From: Mariniflexile fucanivorans
GTDB taxonomy: Bacteria > Bacteroidota > Bacteroidia > Flavobacteriales > Flavobacteriaceae
Length of the DNA stretch: 64,000 bases
NCBI RefSeq assembly: GCF_004341235.1
Contig: NZ_SLUP01000010.1
Coordinates: forward strand, 62,001 to 126,000
Direction: 5' to 3'
This document shows, piece after piece, positions 1 to 9,578 of this stretch. Under the pieces are notes generated by a model. That model was given only the letters and a program-made list of their open reading frames with translations, searched no databases and was not told the origin of the DNA. Every line of letters begins with the position of its first letter. The stretch's first letter is position 1. The translations under genes were made by a program, and so were the position numbers.

Positions 1-130
1 ATGATATTTCGGCACCAAAACCGTCACTATCACCAAGGCGTAAGCCAATGGCGTTTTCCGAAATGTCTTGAGCGTTAGACGCCACTGTAAAACCTAATAA
101 TGCAACTGAAAATAAAAGTAATTTCTTCAT
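1..130 (-). CDS. Outer-membrane/secreted protein, N-terminal fragment
   Basis: This is the start of a gene that runs off the left edge. Reading the minus strand from 130, the product begins MKKLLLFSVALLGFTVASNA, a clear Sec signal peptide with a likely cleavage after SNA. About 22 mature residues follow, including NAIGLRLGDSDGFG. A Gly-rich start of this kind is common in small beta-barrel proteins of flavobacteria. Only 43 codons are visible, so the family cannot be fixed. It is divergent from the FAD oxidoreductase gene, sharing the 144-bp AT-rich spacer at 131-274 as promoter region. Confidence 0.7.
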   Translation of the reverse strand, partial: MKKLLLFSVALLGFTVASNAQDISENAIGLRLGDSDGFGAEIS

Positions 131-274
131 AAATGTGTTTTTTTGTTAGTAAATTATATACGACCTTTTTAATAAAAAAGATCTTTTGCTAATCTAATAG
201 ATTTTACAAAAATAACGTCAAAATTGTGTATATATTTAACATCTCATTAGTTTTATCAACATTTTATTAAGATT

Positions 275-3196
275 ATGGCGTTAACATCACATTTACAGAC
301 ATTAAGCGAAAAACTTACAGGTGAATTATTTTATGATGATTTAATAAAGTCCATTTATGCTACCGATGCTTCTGCGTTTAGAATGTTACCATTGGCTGTG
401 GCATACCCAAAAACCAATGAGGATATTAAGCAACTCATTCAGTTTGCAAAAACACATAAAACATCATTAATTCCAAGAACAGCAGGCACATCACTGGCGG
501 GTCAATGCGTTGGAGATGGTATTGTGGTTGATGTTTCTAAGTATTTTACTAAAATTTTAGACATCAATAAAAAGGAGCAAACCGTTACCGTGCAACCAGG
601 CGTGGTTCGAGATGCGTTAAATAATTATTTAAGACCATTTGGACTGTGGTTTAGCCCCAATACATCCACATCAAACCGTTGCATGATTGGTGGTATGGTT
701 GGTAATAACTCTTCGGGAACTACCTCCATTCAATATGGTGTAACACGCGATAAAGTAATTGAAATGCATACTATTTTAAGCGATGGAAGCACTGTGGTTT
801 TTAATGAGGTATCTTCGGAAGCATTTCAAGACAAAACAACTTTAAACAGTTTAGAAGGAAATATTTATAAAAGTATTTATACTGAATTATCTTCGGAAAT
901 CATTCAAAATCAAATCATTGAAAATTTTCCTAAACCAGAAATACATCGAAGAAATACAGGCTATGCGATTGATGAATTGATAAAATCAGATGTGTTTTCA
1001 AATTCATCTGAAAAATTCAACATGTGCAAACTCCTTTCAGGAAGTGAAGGCACGTTGGCATTTACAACACAAATCACCTTAAAATTAGACACATTACCGC
1101 CACAAGAAGCTGTTATGGTGGCTGCACATTTTAATAGTATAGAAACCTGCTTGAGTGCTGTAGAAATGGTTATGAATCATAATTTGTACACCTGCGAAAT
1201 GATGGATAAAACCATTTTAGATTGTACAAAGCATAATAAAACCCAGCAAGAAAACAGGAGTTTTATTCAAGGCGATCCCAAAGCCATTTTAATGTGCGAA
1301 GTACGAGCGTTTACAAAAGAAGAAGTTGGTGTTTTAGCAAAAAATCTTGTAAATGTTATTGAAGCTTCAGGGTTAAGTTATGCATTTCCTATACTTGAAG
1401 GTGATGAAATAAATAAAGCAAATAACTTGCGTAGTGCCGGATTGGGTTTGCTAGGAAATATAATTGGCGATAAAAAATCGCACCCTTGTATTGAAGATAC
1501 TGCGGTTACAGTACCCGATTTAGCAAACTATATTTCTGAGTTTGCTGCTTTAATGAGAGGCTATAACCAAGAGGCTATCTATTACGCCCATGCTGGTGCT
1601 GGCGAGTTGCATTTACGACCTATTTTAAATTTAAAGAAATCTGAAGATGTGGTCTTGTTTAGAAAAATAACAACCGATGTCGCACATTTAGTGAAAAAAT
1701 ACGGAGGTTCTATGAGTGGAGAACATGGCGATGGTATTGTGCGAGGAGAATTTATTCCGTTAATGATAGGTGATGCGAATTATCAAATTTTGAAACGTAT
1801 AAAATCAGCGTTTGATGCGCATAACATTTTTAATCCTGGTAAAATTGTAGATGCGTTCCCTATGGATAAATCTTTAAGATATGTTCCAGATAGGGTAGAG
1901 CCTGAAATTGAAACCCTGCTCGATTTTTCGCATTCTCAAGGTATTTTGCGTGAAGCTGAAAAATGCAACGGTTCTGGCGATTGTAGAAAACTACCAGAAT
2001 TTGGAGGCACCATGTGCCCAAGTTACCGCGCCACCAGAAACGAAAAAGATACAACGCGCGCTCGTGCCAATGCGTTGCGTGAGTTTTTAACCAATTCCGA
2101 TAAAGCTAATAAGTTCGACCATAAAGAATTAAAAGTCGTTTTCGACCTCTGTTTAAGTTGTAAAGCCTGTGCCAGCGAATGCCCAAGTAGTGTGGATGTG
2201 GCGAGTTTAAAAGCGGAGTTTTTATACCAATATCAAAAAGTAAATGGTACTTCCATGCGTACTAAATTGTTTGCTTATAACAATACGTTTAACCGTTTAG
2301 GAAGTCTGTTTCCAGGGTTAACAAATTTTGTGTTTTCAAATGGCTTTACGTCTTCAATTTTAAAAAAATCATTCGGAATTGCGAAAGAAAGAAACTTGCC
2401 TTTAATTTCAAATAAAAGTTTAAGTAAAGAGTTTCAAGTTTTTGAAAAACAAGAAGTTAAAAAAGAATATATAAAAACAGTTTATTTATTTAATGACGAG
2501 TTTTTAAATTATTTAGACACGCCTATCGGGGTTGATGCTATCCAGCTTTTAACCGCTTTAAACTATGAAGTGAAAATAGTTGAACATGCTGAATCTGGAC
2601 GCACGTTTTTATCAAAGGGGTTTTTAGAACAAGCTAAAAAAGTAGCAAACAAAAACGTTTCTATTTTCAAAAATTTAATAACTTCTGAAACACCTTTAAT
2701 AGGTATAGAACCATCGGCTATTTTAACTTTTAAAGATGAATATTTGAGATTGGCAGACGATAAAATTTCCGCGGAAGCGATAGCTAAACACAGCTTTTTA
2801 ATTGAAGAGTTTATTCAACAAGAAGTCAAATTAGGGAACATAAAACCAGATCAATTTACTTCTGAAGCAAAAACGATTAAATTTCATGGGCATTGCCATC
2901 AAAAATCATTTAGCAATCAACTATCTAGTTTTGATGTTTTAAATCTTCCTAAAAACTATAAAGTAACCATTATTCCAAGTGGTTGTTGTGGTATGGCAGG
3001 AAGCTTTGGTTATGAAAAAGAGCATTACGAAGTAAGTATGAATGTAGGCGAACAAACCTTGTTTCCAGCCGTTAGAAAGGCACCAAGCGATACGGTTATT
3101 TCTGCCAACGGAACAAGTTGCAGACATCAAATTAAAGATGGTACACAGCGTGAAGCAAAACATCCTATTACTGTTTTACGAGAGGCTTTGGTTTAG
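275..3196 (+). CDS. FAD-binding and 4Fe-4S oxidoreductase (GlcD/GlpC-type fusion)
   Basis: The 973-residue protein joins three modules. Residues about 30-270 form a PCMH-type FAD domain (motif RTAGTSLAGQ and the stretch MVGNNSSGT). Residues about 275-535 form the FAD-oxidase C-terminal domain, including SGEHGDGIVRGEF. The rest is an iron-sulfur and CCG module with cysteine groups beginning at C564 (CNGSGDC, TMCPSY) and C626 (CLSCKACASECP), plus GCCGMAGSFGYE at 903. Proteins of this build oxidise 2-hydroxy acids such as D-lactate or glycolate and pass electrons through the FeS centres to the quinone pool, probably at the inner membrane. The exact substrate cannot be read from the sequence. It is a single gene, transcribed away from its left neighbour and convergent with the phosphoesterase gene on its right. 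Confidence 0.9.
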   Translation: MALTSHLQTLSEKLTGELFYDDLIKSIYATDASAFRMLPLAVAYPKTNEDIKQLIQFAKTHKTSLIPRTAGTSLAGQCVGDGIVVDVSKYFTKILDINKKEQTVTVQPGVVRDALNNYLRPFGLWFSPNTSTSNRCMIGGMVGNNSSGTTSIQYGVTRDKVIEMHTILSDGSTVVFNEVSSEAFQDKTTLNSLEGNIYKSIYTELSSEIIQNQIIENFPKPEIHRRNTGYAIDELIKSDVFSNSSEKFNMCKLLSGSEGTLAFTTQITLKLDTLPPQEAVMVAAHFNSIETCLSAVEMVMNHNLYTCEMMDKTILDCTKHNKTQQENRSFIQGDPKAILMCEVRAFTKEEVGVLAKNLVNVIEASGLSYAFPILEGDEINKANNLRSAGLGLLGNIIGDKKSHPCIEDTAVTVPDLANYISEFAALMRGYNQEAIYYAHAGAGELHLRPILNLKKSEDVVLFRKITTDVAHLVKKYGGSMSGEHGDGIVRGEFIPLMIGDANYQILKRIKSAFDAHNIFNPGKIVDAFPMDKSLRYVPDRVEPEIETLLDFSHSQGILREAEKCNGSGDCRKLPEFGGTMCPSYRATRNEKDTTRARANALREFLTNSDKANKFDHKELKVVFDLCLSCKACASECPSSVDVASLKAEFLYQYQKVNGTSMRTKLFAYNNTFNRLGSLFPGLTNFVFSNGFTSSILKKSFGIAKERNLPLISNKSLSKEFQVFEKQEVKKEYIKTVYLFNDEFLNYLDTPIGVDAIQLLTALNYEVKIVEHAESGRTFLSKGFLEQAKKVANKNVSIFKNLITSETPLIGIEPSAILTFKDEYLRLADDKISAEAIAKHSFLIEEFIQQEVKLGNIKPDQFTSEAKTIKFHGHCHQKSFSNQLSSFDVLNLPKNYKVTIIPSGCCGMAGSFGYEKEHYEVSMNVGEQTLFPAVRKAPSDTVISANGTSCRHQIKDGTQREAKHPITVLREALV

Positions 3197-3261
3197 TTTG
3201 CAGTCTCAGTCTCAGTCTTAGTAACCAGTTACTAATAACTCAACAAATAAACAAATAAACA

Positions 3262-4110
3262 CTATTTAGTTTTCTTCTTATGTTGCTCTACAATAGTAAT
3301 TGCAGCTATTAAATCGTTCATATTCATGTCTTCAAAATCTTCTTCAACAAAAAAAGGGGAAAGTTTATCTTTGCTATAGTAGTAAATTTTCCAACGTTTG
3401 AATTGGTATTCTAGTGCAGTGAAATTTTCAGTCCAATCACCAGAATTCAAATACATGGTTTTTCCGTTTTTAGTTTCAAAATATTTTATTTTTGGTTCAT
3501 GTATATGTCCGCAAATCACGTAATCGTAACAATTTTCAATAGCCAAATTTGAAATAACCTTTTCATACCTATTAATGTGTTTTTGAGAGGTTTTTACGTT
3601 GTTCTTTACTTTTTTAGATAAGGAATAACGCTCTTTGCCGCAACGTTGTAAATACCAGTTTGCCATACGGTTTACGAGTGTTAATGCGCTATAGCCATAG
3701 TCGCCAAATTTAGCAAGCCATTTTGCGTTTTGCATAGACATATCAAAAACATCACCATGAAAAAACCATGCTTTTTTACCATGCAATTCCAAAACTAACT
3801 TATCTACAATTTTAATACTTCCTATGGTGGTGCCTGTGAATTTTCGAAGTAATTCATCATGGTTACCTGTAATATAAATAATCTCCACGCCATCGGCAGA
3901 CATGTTCATAATCTTCTTAATAACCTTTAAATGCGATTTAGGAAAATAACGTTTGCTAAATTGCCAAGCATCAATAATGTCACCATTTAAAACAAGTTTT
4001 TTAGGCTCAATACTGTTTAAGTAATTCAATAAGTCCTTTGCGTGACATCCACGTGTACCTAAATGGACATCGGATATAACGGCAATTTCTATTTTACGTT
4101 TAATTTTCAA
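3262..4110 (-). CDS. LpxH-like metallophosphoesterase (UDP-2,3-diacylglucosamine diphosphatase family)
   Basis: A 282-residue calcineurin-like phosphoesterase. All the metal-binding motifs are present in order: DVH (D14, H16), GDIIDAW (D44), GNHD (83-85), HGD (118-120) and GHIH near residue 202. Family members with this length and the FHGDVFD segment hydrolyse UDP-2,3-diacylglucosamine to lipid X in lipid A synthesis, acting as peripheral inner-membrane enzymes. Bacteroidetes often carry more than one such paralogue, so the lipid A role is likely but not certain. The gene stands alone, convergent with the FAD oxidoreductase and divergent from aroC over a 200-bp spacer. Confidence 0.8.
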   Translation of the reverse strand: MKIKRKIEIAVISDVHLGTRGCHAKDLLNYLNSIEPKKLVLNGDIIDAWQFSKRYFPKSHLKVIKKIMNMSADGVEIIYITGNHDELLRKFTGTTIGSIKIVDKLVLELHGKKAWFFHGDVFDMSMQNAKWLAKFGDYGYSALTLVNRMANWYLQRCGKERYSLSKKVKNNVKTSQKHINRYEKVISNLAIENCYDYVICGHIHEPKIKYFETKNGKTMYLNSGDWTENFTALEYQFKRWKIYYYSKDKLSPFFVEEDFEDMNMNDLIAAITIVEQHKKKTK

Positions 4111-4310
4111 ACTAAGAATGTGCTTTTTGTAAAATACTCGATTTTATATTACTTAAGCATTAACTAACAATTAATTAAATATGAGCATATTGTTATCCAA
4201 ATGTTATGTTGTGGATTTATGAAGTATGATTTACGAATTACGAATTATGAATTATACATTTAGTACAGTCGATTTCTAAAAAAGCATTATTTTAGCAAAA
4301 AAATAAAATT

Positions 4311-5372
4311 ATGGCTGGAAATTCCTTTGGAAAATTGTTTACTCTAACAACGTATGGCGAATCTCACGGACCTGCTTTAGGAGGTGTTATAGATGGGTGT
4401 CCATCTGGAATTGAATTAGATTTAGATGCCATTCAGCAAGAATTAGATAGAAGAAAACCAGGACAATCGTCTATTGTTACACAGCGTAAAGAACCGGATG
4501 TTGTACAATTTCATTCAGGTATTTTTGAAGGAAAAACTACAGGAACGTCTATTGGTTTTGTGATAGAAAACACCAATCAAAAATCGCACGATTACACCCA
4601 TATTAAAGATAGTTATCGCCCAAGTCATGCCGATTATGTGTACGACCAAAAATACGGGTTTAGAGATTACCGTGGTGGCGGACGTAGTTCTGCGCGTGAA
4701 ACCGCATGTAGAGTTGTAGCTGGAGCTGTTGCAAAACAAATGCTTAAAGGCATGGAGTTTTATGCTTACGTATCTGGTGTTGGTGCTTTAAAGCTTGATA
4801 AAACATATAATGAGTTGGATTTAACTCAAATAGAATCGAATATTGTACGTTGCCCCGATGCAGCCATGGCAGCAACCATGGAAACCTACATTAAAGAAGT
4901 GAGAGGAAAAGGAGATACCGTAGGTGGTGTTGTAACTTGCGTTATAAAAAATGTACCAGTAGGGTTAGGAGAACCTGTTTTTGATAAATTACATGCCGAA
5001 CTTGGAAAAGCCATGTTGTCCATAAACGCCGTAAAAGGTTTTGAATATGGTAGCGGTTTTGAAGGTTGCACCATGTTGGGTAGCGAGCATAATGATGCGT
5101 TTAATACCGATGGCACTACAAAAACTAATAATTCTGGAGGTGTTCAAGGAGGTATTAGTAACGGTATGGATATTTATTTTAACGTAGCATTCAAACCTGT
5201 CGCAACGCTAATTCAAGAATACGAAACCATCGATAAAGAAGGAAAAGTGGTAGTAATGCATGGTAAAGGGCGTCACGACCCTTGTGTGGTACCACGCGCT
5301 GTACCTATTGTTGAGGCTATGGCAGCTTTGGTTTTAGCCGATTTTTTCTTAAGAAATAAAATGTATAATTAG
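4311..5372 (+). CDS. aroC: Chorismate synthase
   Basis: The 353-residue protein is full length for chorismate synthase, the last step of the shikimate pathway: 5-enolpyruvylshikimate-3-phosphate is converted to chorismate with reduced FMN. The signature TTYGESHG with catalytic His19 lies at residues 13-20. [17 protein letters not shown] and [13 protein letters not shown] supply the FMN and phosphate contacts, and [14 protein letters not shown] is the C-terminal signature. Chorismate also feeds menaquinone synthesis, whose late genes lie at 46-53 kb. The gene is monocistronic, with a 200-bp AT-rich leader and a repeat-rich spacer behind it. Confidence 0.98.
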   Translation: MAGNSFGKLFTLTTYGESHGPALGGVIDGCPSGIELDLDAIQQELDRRKPGQSSIVTQRKEPDVVQFHSGIFEGKTTGTSIGFVIENTNQKSHDYTHIKDSYRPSHADYVYDQKYGFRDYRGGGRSSARETACRVVAGAVAKQMLKGMEFYAYVSGVGALKLDKTYNELDLTQIESNIVRCPDAAMAATMETYIKEVRGKGDTVGGVVTCVIKNVPVGLGEPVFDKLHAELGKAMLSINAVKGFEYGSGFEGCTMLGSEHNDAFNTDGTTKTNNSGGVQGGISNGMDIYFNVAFKPVATLIQEYETIDKEGKVVVMHGKGRHDPCVVPRAVPIVEAMAALVLADFFLRNKMYN

Positions 5373-5407
5373 AAGCTATTTCCCGCTTTCGGCTATATCT
5401 TTTTAAA

Positions 5408-5440
5408 CGTCATTGCGAGGAGGCACGACGAAGCAATCTG
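5408..5440 (+). repeat. Dispersed 33-bp palindromic-type repeat, copy 1
   Basis: The unit begins CGTCATTGCGAGGAGG and ends GACGAAGCAATCTG. ATTGC near the start pairs with GCAAT near the end, giving a short stem. It matches the copy at 52629-52661 inside menE at 32 of 33 positions. This copy is intergenic. Repeats of this sort are dispersed in many genomes; copy number in this genome cannot be seen from one window. Confidence 0.8.
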
Positions 5441-5754
5441 CCTATTCCTAGTTAGCCGTAAGTTTCAGTTTCATTATTTTAAAAAGGATGCCGCCTCAAT
5501 CGGGGCTAAACTATCTGTGGTGTTTAGTGATGCAACAAAGTCAGTTGAATTTTTGAAATATTCTAAAATGGCAAAAACAATCAATTAGCTTCATTTATCA
5601 GCCCGTTTTTAATGAAATAGCTAAAAACATCATATAAATATTCAGTTTAGTTGAAAATTTTATGCCTTGAGTATAAACCTCGTGACTACTCATAGTCAAA
5701 ACAGTTTAAATTCTTATCTTGCTTTCAAAATTTAATAATTTACTAAAAACAGTC

Positions 5755-5783
5755 CCTCTCCTTTGGAGAGGTTAGGAGAGTCT
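5755..5783 (+). repeat. Hairpin repeat at the symporter translation start
   Basis: CCTCTCC (5755-5761), loop TTT and GGAGAGG (5765-5771) form a perfect 7-bp stem, followed by TTAGGAGAG and then the ATG at 5785. The layout (hairpin plus a purine-rich repeat of one arm) resembles the terminal repeats of the DUF559 element in recG. The GGAGAG at 5775-5780 sits at ribosome-binding distance from the start codon, so the repeat may supply an unusually strong Shine-Dalgarno sequence for this phylum. This role is inference. Confidence 0.5.
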
Positions 5784-5784
5784 T

Positions 5785-7230
5785 ATGAAAAAACTTGCAC
5801 TACACTGGAAAATCTTAATAGGCATGACGCTCGGTATTATTTGGGCATTACTTTCAAGTACATTGGGTTGGAGCGCATTTACCATTAATTGGATAGACCC
5901 GTTTGGTATTATTTTCATCAATTTATTAAAACTCATCGCGGTGCCCTTGGTATTGTTTTCTATTATTGGAGGTGTTGCCAATATTGGCGATCCTAAAAGT
6001 TTAGGGCGTATGGGTGGGAAAACCTTATTCATTTATTTAATAACAACAATAATGGCTATTTCCTTAGGGTTGTTATTGGTAAATCTTGTAAAACCAGGAA
6101 AGTTAATAGATGAACAAAGCAGAATAGACAACCGTATTCGTTACGAAATTTGGGCAGCTTCCGAAGGGCATGAGGTTAAAGATGGCATCAATTATTTAAA
6201 AGACCCTGCTTTTTTTGAACGTGCTCAAGAGATTTCAGAATTATCAAAATCAGAATTAAAAGAAGCTTCGGTTTCAGATAAAGTTGAAAAAGCAACCAAA
6301 CAGCAAACTATTTCGCCGTTGCAACCTTTAATAGATATTGTACCCGAGAATTTTTTCGCATCACTTTCTAATAATGGCTTGATGTTACAAATCATCTTTT
6401 TTGCCTTATTTTTTGGAGTATGTTTATTATTCATTCCTAACGAAAAATCGCAACCTGTTTTAGCTTTGGTAGATGGTATTAATGAGGTGTTTTTAAAAAT
6501 GGTAGATTTGGTAATGCAAGCAGCTCCATTTTTTGTATTTGCATTATTAGCAGGTGTAGTAAGTAAAATGGCAGGTGATGATATTGGTAAAGTTATCGAA
6601 ATTTTTAAAGGATTAAGTTGGTATTCGTTAACCGTTTTGGTAGGCCTTTTGCTCATGATTTTTGTAGCATATCCAACCATTTTAAAACTATTTGTAAAGA
6701 AAATATCGTATTCGGGCTTCTTTAAAGCAATGAGTCCAGCACAAACCTTGGCGTTTTCAACATCTAGTAGTGCTGCAACCTTGCCCGTAACTATGGAATG
6801 TGTGGAGCATAATTTAGGGGTCGATAAAAAAGTAAGCAGTTTCGTGTTGCCAATTGGGGCCACCGTAAATATGGATGGTACCAGTCTATATCAAGCTGTT
6901 GCGGTTATATTTTTAGCACAAATGCATATGATAGATTTAACTATTGGGCAGCAATTAACCGTTGTAATCACTACAACATTAGCATCTATTGGGTCTGCAG
7001 CAGTGCCAAGTGCAGGTTTGGTTATGTTGATTGTCGTATTGAATTCTGTGGGATTAAACCCTGTTTGGATAGCTATTATTTTTCCAGTGGATAGAATTTT
7101 AGATATGTTTAGAACCGTTGTAAACGTAACAGGTGATGCTACAGTATGTTCAATTATTGCTAATGGAGAAAACATGTTAAATTATCACGACACTAAAAAC
7201 CCCACGGAAACATTCGATTTAGATTCTTAA
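5785..7230 (+). CDS. Dicarboxylate/amino acid:cation symporter (DAACS family)
   Basis: A 481-residue membrane protein with the hallmarks of the glutamate/aspartate/C4-dicarboxylate symporter family. These are the serine-rich re-entrant loop AFSTSSSAATLPVT, the substrate/ion motif NMDGTSLYQAVAVIFLAQ and the second hairpin SAAVPSAGLVM. About eight transmembrane segments and two hairpins are expected. A hydrophilic insertion (about residues 105-175) rich in charged residues separates the early helices and makes the protein longer than the roughly 420-residue enterobacterial members. It imports acidic amino acids or dicarboxylates with Na+ or H+; the choice cannot be read here. The sulfurtransferase gene follows after 36 bp and may be co-transcribed. 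Confidence 0.92.
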   Translation: MKKLALHWKILIGMTLGIIWALLSSTLGWSAFTINWIDPFGIIFINLLKLIAVPLVLFSIIGGVANIGDPKSLGRMGGKTLFIYLITTIMAISLGLLLVNLVKPGKLIDEQSRIDNRIRYEIWAASEGHEVKDGINYLKDPAFFERAQEISELSKSELKEASVSDKVEKATKQQTISPLQPLIDIVPENFFASLSNNGLMLQIIFFALFFGVCLLFIPNEKSQPVLALVDGINEVFLKMVDLVMQAAPFFVFALLAGVVSKMAGDDIGKVIEIFKGLSWYSLTVLVGLLLMIFVAYPTILKLFVKKISYSGFFKAMSPAQTLAFSTSSSAATLPVTMECVEHNLGVDKKVSSFVLPIGATVNMDGTSLYQAVAVIFLAQMHMIDLTIGQQLTVVITTTLASIGSAAVPSAGLVMLIVVLNSVGLNPVWIAIIFPVDRILDMFRTVVNVTGDATVCSIIANGENMLNYHDTKNPTETFDLDS

Positions 7231-7266
7231 AAATTTAAAGAAACCACATTAAAACACACATTTACC

Positions 7267-8085
7267 ATGGCTAAAATTAATATATCAAATTCCGTAGTTT
7301 CCGTATCATGGTTGCATGATAATTTAAAAGCTGAAAATTTAATTGTTTTAGATGGTACTATCAACAAAGTGTTTGATAAAAACCAACTTCAAATACCTAA
7401 TACCAGATTATTTGATATTAAAAATAAGTTCAGCGATGCATCTGCGCCATTTCCATCCACATTTCCGTCTGAAAAACAATTTCAAGAATCTGCACAGGAA
7501 TTAGGAATAAATAGCGATAGTGCCCTTGTAGTTTATGATGATAAGGGAATTTACTCCTGCGCGCGGGTTTGGTGGTTATTTAAAGCTTTTGGTTTTGATA
7601 ATGTTGCTGTATTGGATGGTGGTTTTCCTGCATGGAAAAAAGCAGGTTTTTCAACAGAATCCATGAAACTTTATACTGGTGAATTAGGTGATTTTGAAGC
7701 GAAACTCAAGCCAGAATTCATGAAATTTTTTAAGGATATGAAAAAGGCTTCAGAAACTAAAAGTCATACCATTATTGATGCCCGTTCTGAAGCACGTTTT
7801 AAAAGTTTAGAAGCTGAACCCAGAGAAGGGTTGCGTATGGGAACGATTCCTAATTCGGTTAATTTGCCTTTTGAAGATTTACTAGAAAACAATCAATTTC
7901 TTTCTAAAGATTCAATGGAAGCTAAGTTTCAAAAACTAGCAAAAAAAAACGAACCCATCATTTTCTCATGTGGTTCTGGAATAACTGCCTGTGTATTAGC
8001 TTTAGGAGCCACCATGTCTGGTTATAAAAACATATCGGTTTACGATGGTTCTTGGACGGAATGGGGCAGTTTAGTACCTGAATAG
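7267..8085 (+). CDS. sseA: 3-mercaptopyruvate/thiosulfate sulfurtransferase
   Basis: A 272-residue two-domain rhodanese. The inactive N-terminal domain (about 10-130) and the active C-terminal domain (about 155-270) are joined by a linker. The catalytic loop is SCGSGITA with the nucleophile at Cys235. CG(S/A)G(V/I)TA is the loop typical of 3-mercaptopyruvate sulfurtransferase, whereas CRKGVT marks thiosulfate sulfurtransferase, so mercaptopyruvate is the favoured sulfur donor. The enzyme is cytoplasmic. It starts 36 bp after the symporter gene on the same strand. Substrate preference is inferred from the loop only. Confidence 0.9.
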   Translation: MAKINISNSVVSVSWLHDNLKAENLIVLDGTINKVFDKNQLQIPNTRLFDIKNKFSDASAPFPSTFPSEKQFQESAQELGINSDSALVVYDDKGIYSCARVWWLFKAFGFDNVAVLDGGFPAWKKAGFSTESMKLYTGELGDFEAKLKPEFMKFFKDMKKASETKSHTIIDARSEARFKSLEAEPREGLRMGTIPNSVNLPFEDLLENNQFLSKDSMEAKFQKLAKKNEPIIFSCGSGITACVLALGATMSGYKNISVYDGSWTEWGSLVPE

Positions 8086-8175
8086 TTTCTTTTAAATTCA
8101 GCAATCTTATAAAATAAGCACAAACTATTATTAAGTGTTTCTCTTTTCTTTTAGCGTCACTTAATAAATAGCATC

Positions 8176-9087
8176 TTAAATTTTTATATGAGTTGCTTTT
8201 CGTTTCTTAATCTGCTTTCTAAAGTTAGGAATGTTAAATATAATAACGGAAACTGCTATTAAACTAAAACTTAATCCTTGTAAAAAACTTATGTGTTCCT
8301 TAAAATAAAAAACAGCAAGTAGAAAGTTAATAATAGGGTTTAGATAAATAAAGATGCCAACAATAGCAGAGTTGAGCCCTTTTAAAGCATAAATATTTAA
8401 ATACATGGGAACAATAGTGAAAACGACAGCTATTAATGCAATAATGGCATAGAAAAAGGTTGTTTTTTCTATGTTGGAAATGTAGCTAGGAGTAAAAGGA
8501 ATTAATAAAACAACAGCAACACCTATTTGAAACGTTAAAACTAAAAACCGATCCATTTCTTGATTTTTACGTTGTAACACTAAATAAATGGCGTAGGTAA
8601 AAGCAATAATCATGCTATAAAATAAATCCATAAAGTTACCAAGCGAAAGCAATAAGCAACTAATTAAACTTAATGCTACCGATATCCATTGTATTTTGAA
8701 TAGTTTTTCCTTCAAGATAAGATAGGCGAGTACCATGGTTAAAATGGGGCAAATAAGATATGCCAAAGAGGTTGCACTCACACTAACGTTGTTCATCACA
8801 TAAATAAAAATAAACCAATTAAGTGCTAAAAACAAGCCGCTTAAAAGGTTGATGATAACAATACTTTGCTGATTTTTTTTAGAAATAGTTCGAAATAGTT
8901 GTATGTTTTTACGAAGGGTTTTAGGGCGTAAAAACACCACGACCAACAGCATTATAAAAACGGAAGTTACCGCACGGTATATTAAAATATCAAAAGCAGG
9001 AAATGCATCTAAAGATTTTAAAACAAGACTAAAAAAGCCCCAAATACTAAAGGCTGTTATGACTGCTAAATAGTATTTATAACGCAT
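8176..9087 (-). CDS. rarD: EamA/RarD-type drug/metabolite transporter
   Basis: A 303-residue integral membrane protein with about ten hydrophobic helices arranged as two EamA repeats. The N-terminal stretch YYLAVITAFSIWGFFSLVLK and the NWFIFIYVMNNVSVSATSLAYLI segment are characteristic of RarD proteins. RarD members are named from chloramphenicol resistance but their natural substrate is not established. It is convergent with sseA (spacer 8086-8175) and stands alone, so context does not help. Confidence 0.85.
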   Translation of the reverse strand: MRYKYYLAVITAFSIWGFFSLVLKSLDAFPAFDILIYRAVTSVFIMLLVVVFLRPKTLRKNIQLFRTISKKNQQSIVIINLLSGLFLALNWFIFIYVMNNVSVSATSLAYLICPILTMVLAYLILKEKLFKIQWISVALSLISCLLLSLGNFMDLFYSMIIAFTYAIYLVLQRKNQEMDRFLVLTFQIGVAVVLLIPFTPSYISNIEKTTFFYAIIALIAVVFTIVPMYLNIYALKGLNSAIVGIFIYLNPIINFLLAVFYFKEHISFLQGLSFSLIAVSVIIFNIPNFRKQIKKRKATHIKI

Positions 9088-9158
9088 TTCATCAATTTAT
9101 TTAAAAGTGCAAATGTATTTTAAATGGCAGCTTTTTAAATGTTAAATAACGTTATTTT

Positions 9159-9578
9159 TTAATCTAAAAATTTACTTTTTAATTCGGGGGTTGGTATCCA
9201 ACAGGATTCTTTTTTACCAAACCATTTATAGCGGTTTTTTGCAATATAATCGTATACAAAATTTCTAATAAACGGTGGCACAATAATAAATATGCTTAAT
9301 GTGTTTATAGGAAAACGTAAATGACGTGCAATTTTTAGAGCTGCTGTCGATTTTGAAACCAGTTCTTTTTCAGGTGTATACAAAAGAATAGAATCTGTTT
9401 TTGAGGTATCGATATTGAATTTTTTTATAATCTCTAAACCTGTATTGCTTTGTAAGGCCGCAAAAAGAAACACATTGTTTTTATCGTGCTTAATAATATA
9501 CTGAACGGAGGCATTACATAAATTGCAAATACCATCAAATAATATCAATTTTTTATGATTTGGTACTTGTATACCCAT
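9159..9578 (-). CDS. Thiol-disulfide oxidoreductase of the DCC family (DUF393)
   Basis: A 139-residue protein starting with the defining motif LFDGICNLCN, which contains the DxxCxxC core (C18, C21). DUF393/DCC proteins are small thioredoxin-like proteins; their redox partner and role are largely unknown. The start codon overlaps the stop of the upstream alginate lyase gene by one base (TAATG), so the two are translationally coupled, although no functional link is obvious. Confidence 0.88.
   Translation of the reverse strand: MGIQVPNHKKLILFDGICNLCNASVQYIIKHDKNNVFLFAALQSNTGLEIIKKFNIDTSKTDSILLYTPEKELVSKSTAALKIARHLRFPINTLSIFIIVPPFIRNFVYDYIAKNRYKWFGKKESCWIPTPELKSKFLD

Larger units (their letters stand above)
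5373..5784. other. 412-bp intergenic region with dispersed repeats, no gene
   Basis: No credible reading frame is seen. The spacer holds a 33-bp dispersed repeat (5408-5440) that recurs inside menE. It also holds a short GC-richer stretch around 5490-5515 that looks like another repeat relic. Immediately before the symporter start there is a hairpin (5755-5771) resembling the ends of the DUF559 element in recG. GC content here is patchy, unlike ordinary AT-rich spacers in the window, which fits accumulation of repeat remnants. Confidence 0.7.

Noticed and set aside
3197-3261. Short tandem repeats of CAGTCT and AATAAACA type after the FAD oxidoreductase gene
   Set aside because: They are a few imperfect units in low-complexity DNA, too short to call a functional repeat.
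4215-4262. Repeated GAATTA-type units upstream of aroC
   Set aside because: Such AT-rich runs appear in several spacers of the window and show no stem or known regulatory motif.
6225-6863. A 212-codon open frame on the minus strand
   Set aside because: It lies wholly inside the symporter gene, whose motifs are certain, and its translation has no recognisable features; it is a shadow of the coding frame.
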